A stretch of 16,363 nucleotides of DNA from an uncultured Wenzhouxiangella sp. (GTDB lineage: Bacteria > Pseudomonadota > Gammaproteobacteria > Xanthomonadales > Wenzhouxiangellaceae), in NCBI GenBank assembly GCA_937876395.1, contig CALEIM010000055.1, forward strand, positions 1 through 16,363, written 5' to 3'. A program made the translations under genes and the position numbers. Shown here one piece after another: positions 14,497 to 16,363 of the stretch (position 1 is its first letter; each line of letters begins with the position of its first letter). The notes under the pieces are model-generated. The model made no database searches. It saw only the letters and a program-made list of their open reading frames with translations, and was not told the origin of the DNA.

Positions 14497-16254
14497 ATGC
14501 GCGCCCATATCGAGCAATTGATCCGCCAGGCACTTGACCAGCTCAAGAGCGATGCTCAGCTGAGCGCGGATCTTGATCCCCGCATCGAGGTCGAGAACAC
14601 CCGCGATCGCGACCACGGTGACTACGCCAGCAATATCGCCATGGTACTGGCCAAGGCGGCCAGAATGCCACCCCGAAAACTGGCCGATCTGATCGCCGGG
14701 CGCCTGCCCGATTCCGAGCAGGTGGCGCGGATCGAGATCGCCGGCCCGGGCTTTATCAACTTTTTTGCCAGCCGCCAGCAGCTGCGCAACGTACTCAAAA
14801 ACGTGCAGGCCGCCGGCCAGCGCTACGGCATGGCCGAAGCCGGCAGCCGTGAGGACGTGTTGATCGAGTTTGTTTCGGCCAATCCGACCGGGCCGCTGCA
14901 CGTCGGCCACGGCCGCGGTGCGGCTTACGGCGCCAGCCTGGCCGCCATTCTGCGCGCTGCCGGCCATCGCGTTCACACCGAGTATTACGTCAACGACCAC
15001 GGTCGGCAGATGGATATTCTGGCCGTTTCGGTCTGGCTGCGCTACCTGAAGCTGTGCGGCGAAGACATTGCCTTCCCGTCCAACGGCTATCGTGGTGATT
15101 ACATCTACGCGATCGCCGAGAAGCTGCGCGACCAACACGCCGACAAGTTTCAGCGCGCCTCGGCCGATCTGGCCGCGGGCCTACCGGCCGATGCGCCGGA
15201 CGGTGACGCCGAAAAGCATGTCGATGCCTTGATAGCGCGCGCCGGCGAACTGCTCGGCGAAGCCGGTTATGCCGCCTGCTTCGATACCGCGCTCGATGCC
15301 ATCACGGCCGATATCCGCGCCGATCTGGACGCTTTCGGTGTCGAATACGACCGCTGGTTTTCCGAGCGTGAACTGGAAGCCAGCGGTGCGCTGGCGCGCG
15401 CCATCGAGCGGCTGGAAGCTGAAGGCTGGGTCTATCGCCAGGATGGCGCAACGTGGTTTCGAGCCACTGAGCTCGGCGATGACAAAGACCGGGTGCTGGT
15501 GCGCGACAACGGGCGCACAACCTATTTCGCCTCCGACGTTGCCTACCTGCTCGACAAGCTGGAACGCTGTCCGGGCCGCGCGCTGTATGTTTTCGGCGCC
15601 GACCACCACGGTTATGTGCCGCGCCTCAAGGCCGCCGCCCGTGGTCTGAACGAAGAGCCGGAGCGGCTGGAATTTCAGCTCGTCCAGTTTGCCGTGCTCT
15701 ACCGCGGCGGCAAAAAAGTCCAGATGTCGACCCGCTCCGGCAGCTTCGTGACCCTGCGCGAACTGCGCGACGAGGTGGGTAATGATGCGGCGCGCTATTT
15801 CTACGTCATGCGCTCGCATGAACAGCATCTTGATTTCGATCTGGATCTGGCAAGATCGCGGGCCAACGAGAACCCGGTCTATTACATCCAGTACGCCCAC
15901 GCGCGCATCATGAGCGTGTTTCGCGAGCTTGAAAAGCGCGGCTTGCAACACAACCCGGGCGTGGATGAGCGCAGCATCGAGCTGTTGGCACTGGACCATG
16001 AGCAGGAGTTGCTGCGCACGGTTGGACGCTACCCGGAGCTGATCGAATCGGCCGCCCGTCAGCGCGCCGCCCATCTGGTCGCCCATTACCTGCACGAGCT
16101 GGCGGCCGGCTTTCACTCCTGGTACAACGCCACGGCGTTTCTGGTCGATGACGAAGCACTGCGTAACGCCCGTCTGAACCTGGTTGCTGCGGTCGGCCAG
16201 GTGCTGCGCAACGGTCTGGACCTGATTGGCGTGACTGCGCCGAAGGAAATGTAG
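14497..16254 (+). CDS. argS: Arginyl-tRNA synthetase
   Basis: 585 residues, full length for the bacterial class I enzyme that charges tRNA-Arg with arginine in the cytoplasm. An N-terminal Add-1 domain (about 1-90) with DYASNIAMVLAK is followed by the catalytic core. The core has SANPTGPLHVGHGRG (HIGH motif at 135-138), EYYVNDHGRQ, and a degenerate KMSK loop, KKVQMSTRSG, near 406-415, which is normal for many ArgRS. A DALR anticodon-binding domain occupies about 465-585 (YIQYAHARIMSV). The downstream gene starts on the last base of the stop codon. In Pseudomonas the comparable order is priA-argS-SPOR-hslVU. Here the upstream neighbour is a DnaA-box cluster and a divergent yrdA operon, not priA. 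Confidence 0.97.
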   Translation: MRAHIEQLIRQALDQLKSDAQLSADLDPRIEVENTRDRDHGDYASNIAMVLAKAARMPPRKLADLIAGRLPDSEQVARIEIAGPGFINFFASRQQLRNVLKNVQAAGQRYGMAEAGSREDVLIEFVSANPTGPLHVGHGRGAAYGASLAAILRAAGHRVHTEYYVNDHGRQMDILAVSVWLRYLKLCGEDIAFPSNGYRGDYIYAIAEKLRDQHADKFQRASADLAAGLPADAPDGDAEKHVDALIARAGELLGEAGYAACFDTALDAITADIRADLDAFGVEYDRWFSERELEASGALARAIERLEAEGWVYRQDGATWFRATELGDDKDRVLVRDNGRTTYFASDVAYLLDKLERCPGRALYVFGADHHGYVPRLKAAARGLNEEPERLEFQLVQFAVLYRGGKKVQMSTRSGSFVTLRELRDEVGNDAARYFYVMRSHEQHLDFDLDLARSRANENPVYYIQYAHARIMSVFRELEKRGLQHNPGVDERSIELLALDHEQELLRTVGRYPELIESAARQRAAHLVAHYLHELAAGFHSWYNATAFLVDDEALRNARLNLVAAVGQVLRNGLDLIGVTAPKEM

Positions 16255-16363
16255 TGGCGCGTCGTCAGGCAAAGCGCGGCAATCCCGGGGCTTCCGGTCA
16301 CCTGCTGAGTTTCGGTACCGGGCTGGTATGCGGCCTGGTTCTGGCCACGCTTGCCAGCCGGCT
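16254..16363 (+). CDS. FtsN/SPOR-like protein, N-terminal part only
   Basis: A GTG at 16254 overlaps the argS TAG by one base and has AAGGA 6 bases upstream. The frame is open to the window end (36 full codons). It encodes a basic cytoplasmic stretch (ARRQAKRGNPG) followed by the beginning of a hydrophobic helix (LLSFGTGLVCGLVLATLA), the topology of FtsN-type cell-division proteins. A SPOR-domain gene after argS is common in gammaproteobacteria. The SPOR domain itself is outside the window, so the identity rests on context and the N-terminus. Confidence 0.7.
   Translation, partial: MARRQAKRGNPGASGHLLSFGTGLVCGLVLATLASR

Noticed and set aside
15181..16272. Minus-strand frame of 363 codons opposite argS
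   Set aside because: Mirror of a highly conserved gene; the GC-rich codon pattern of argS explains the open frame.

Overview
The window looks like chromosomal DNA of a moderately GC-rich gammaproteobacterium. The argS gene followed directly by an FtsN/SPOR-like start, an E. coli YrdA-like gamma-carbonic anhydrase, the NfeD-slipin pair, and large secreted proteins built from ASH/choice-of-anchor-D repeats all fit the Xanthomonadales/Chromatiales side of the class. Wenzhouxiangella-like bacteria are my best guess, by inference and not by search. There are no phage, transposon, CRISPR, rRNA or tRNA signals.

Region 1 (1-6843): two very large, probably secreted, multidomain proteins in tandem. 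The first is cut by the window edge. The second is a complete S8 subtilisin-like protease with signal peptide, I9 prodomain and inserted PA domain. Both carry the same module types in their C-terminal halves (a Cys-containing beta-sandwich, then two Cys-paired choice-of-anchor-D repeats). Both end in a short acidic-aromatic tail containing F-x-D-R-F-E. Each is closed by its own strong hairpin terminator.

Region 2 (6844-10034): on the minus strand, a small conserved-looking protein with a Gly/Pro-rich tail and a cytochrome b561-type membrane protein. Divergent from these is a membrane-anchored octaheme c-type cytochrome. The b-type and c-type cytochromes may form a quinol-to-periplasm electron route (inference).

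Region 3 (10035-12808): a membrane-quality-control operon, nfeD (ClpP-class protease plus OB domain) and a slipin, followed by a secreted DUF4920-like protein.

Region 4 (12812-14496): a minus-strand operon of a possible 28-codon leader gene, yrdA and an aldo/keto reductase, with overlapping stop/start codons at both junctions. Upstream is an AT-rich stretch and a compact cluster of three DnaA-box-like 9-mers.

Region 5 (14497-16363): argS, then a gene overlapping its stop codon that starts like FtsN/SPOR proteins and runs off the window.

The points most worth a second look are the shared DRFE tail, the DnaA-box cluster, the translationally coupled 28-codon ORF, and the octaheme/b561 pair. 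I see no clear-cut new defence or mobile system here.
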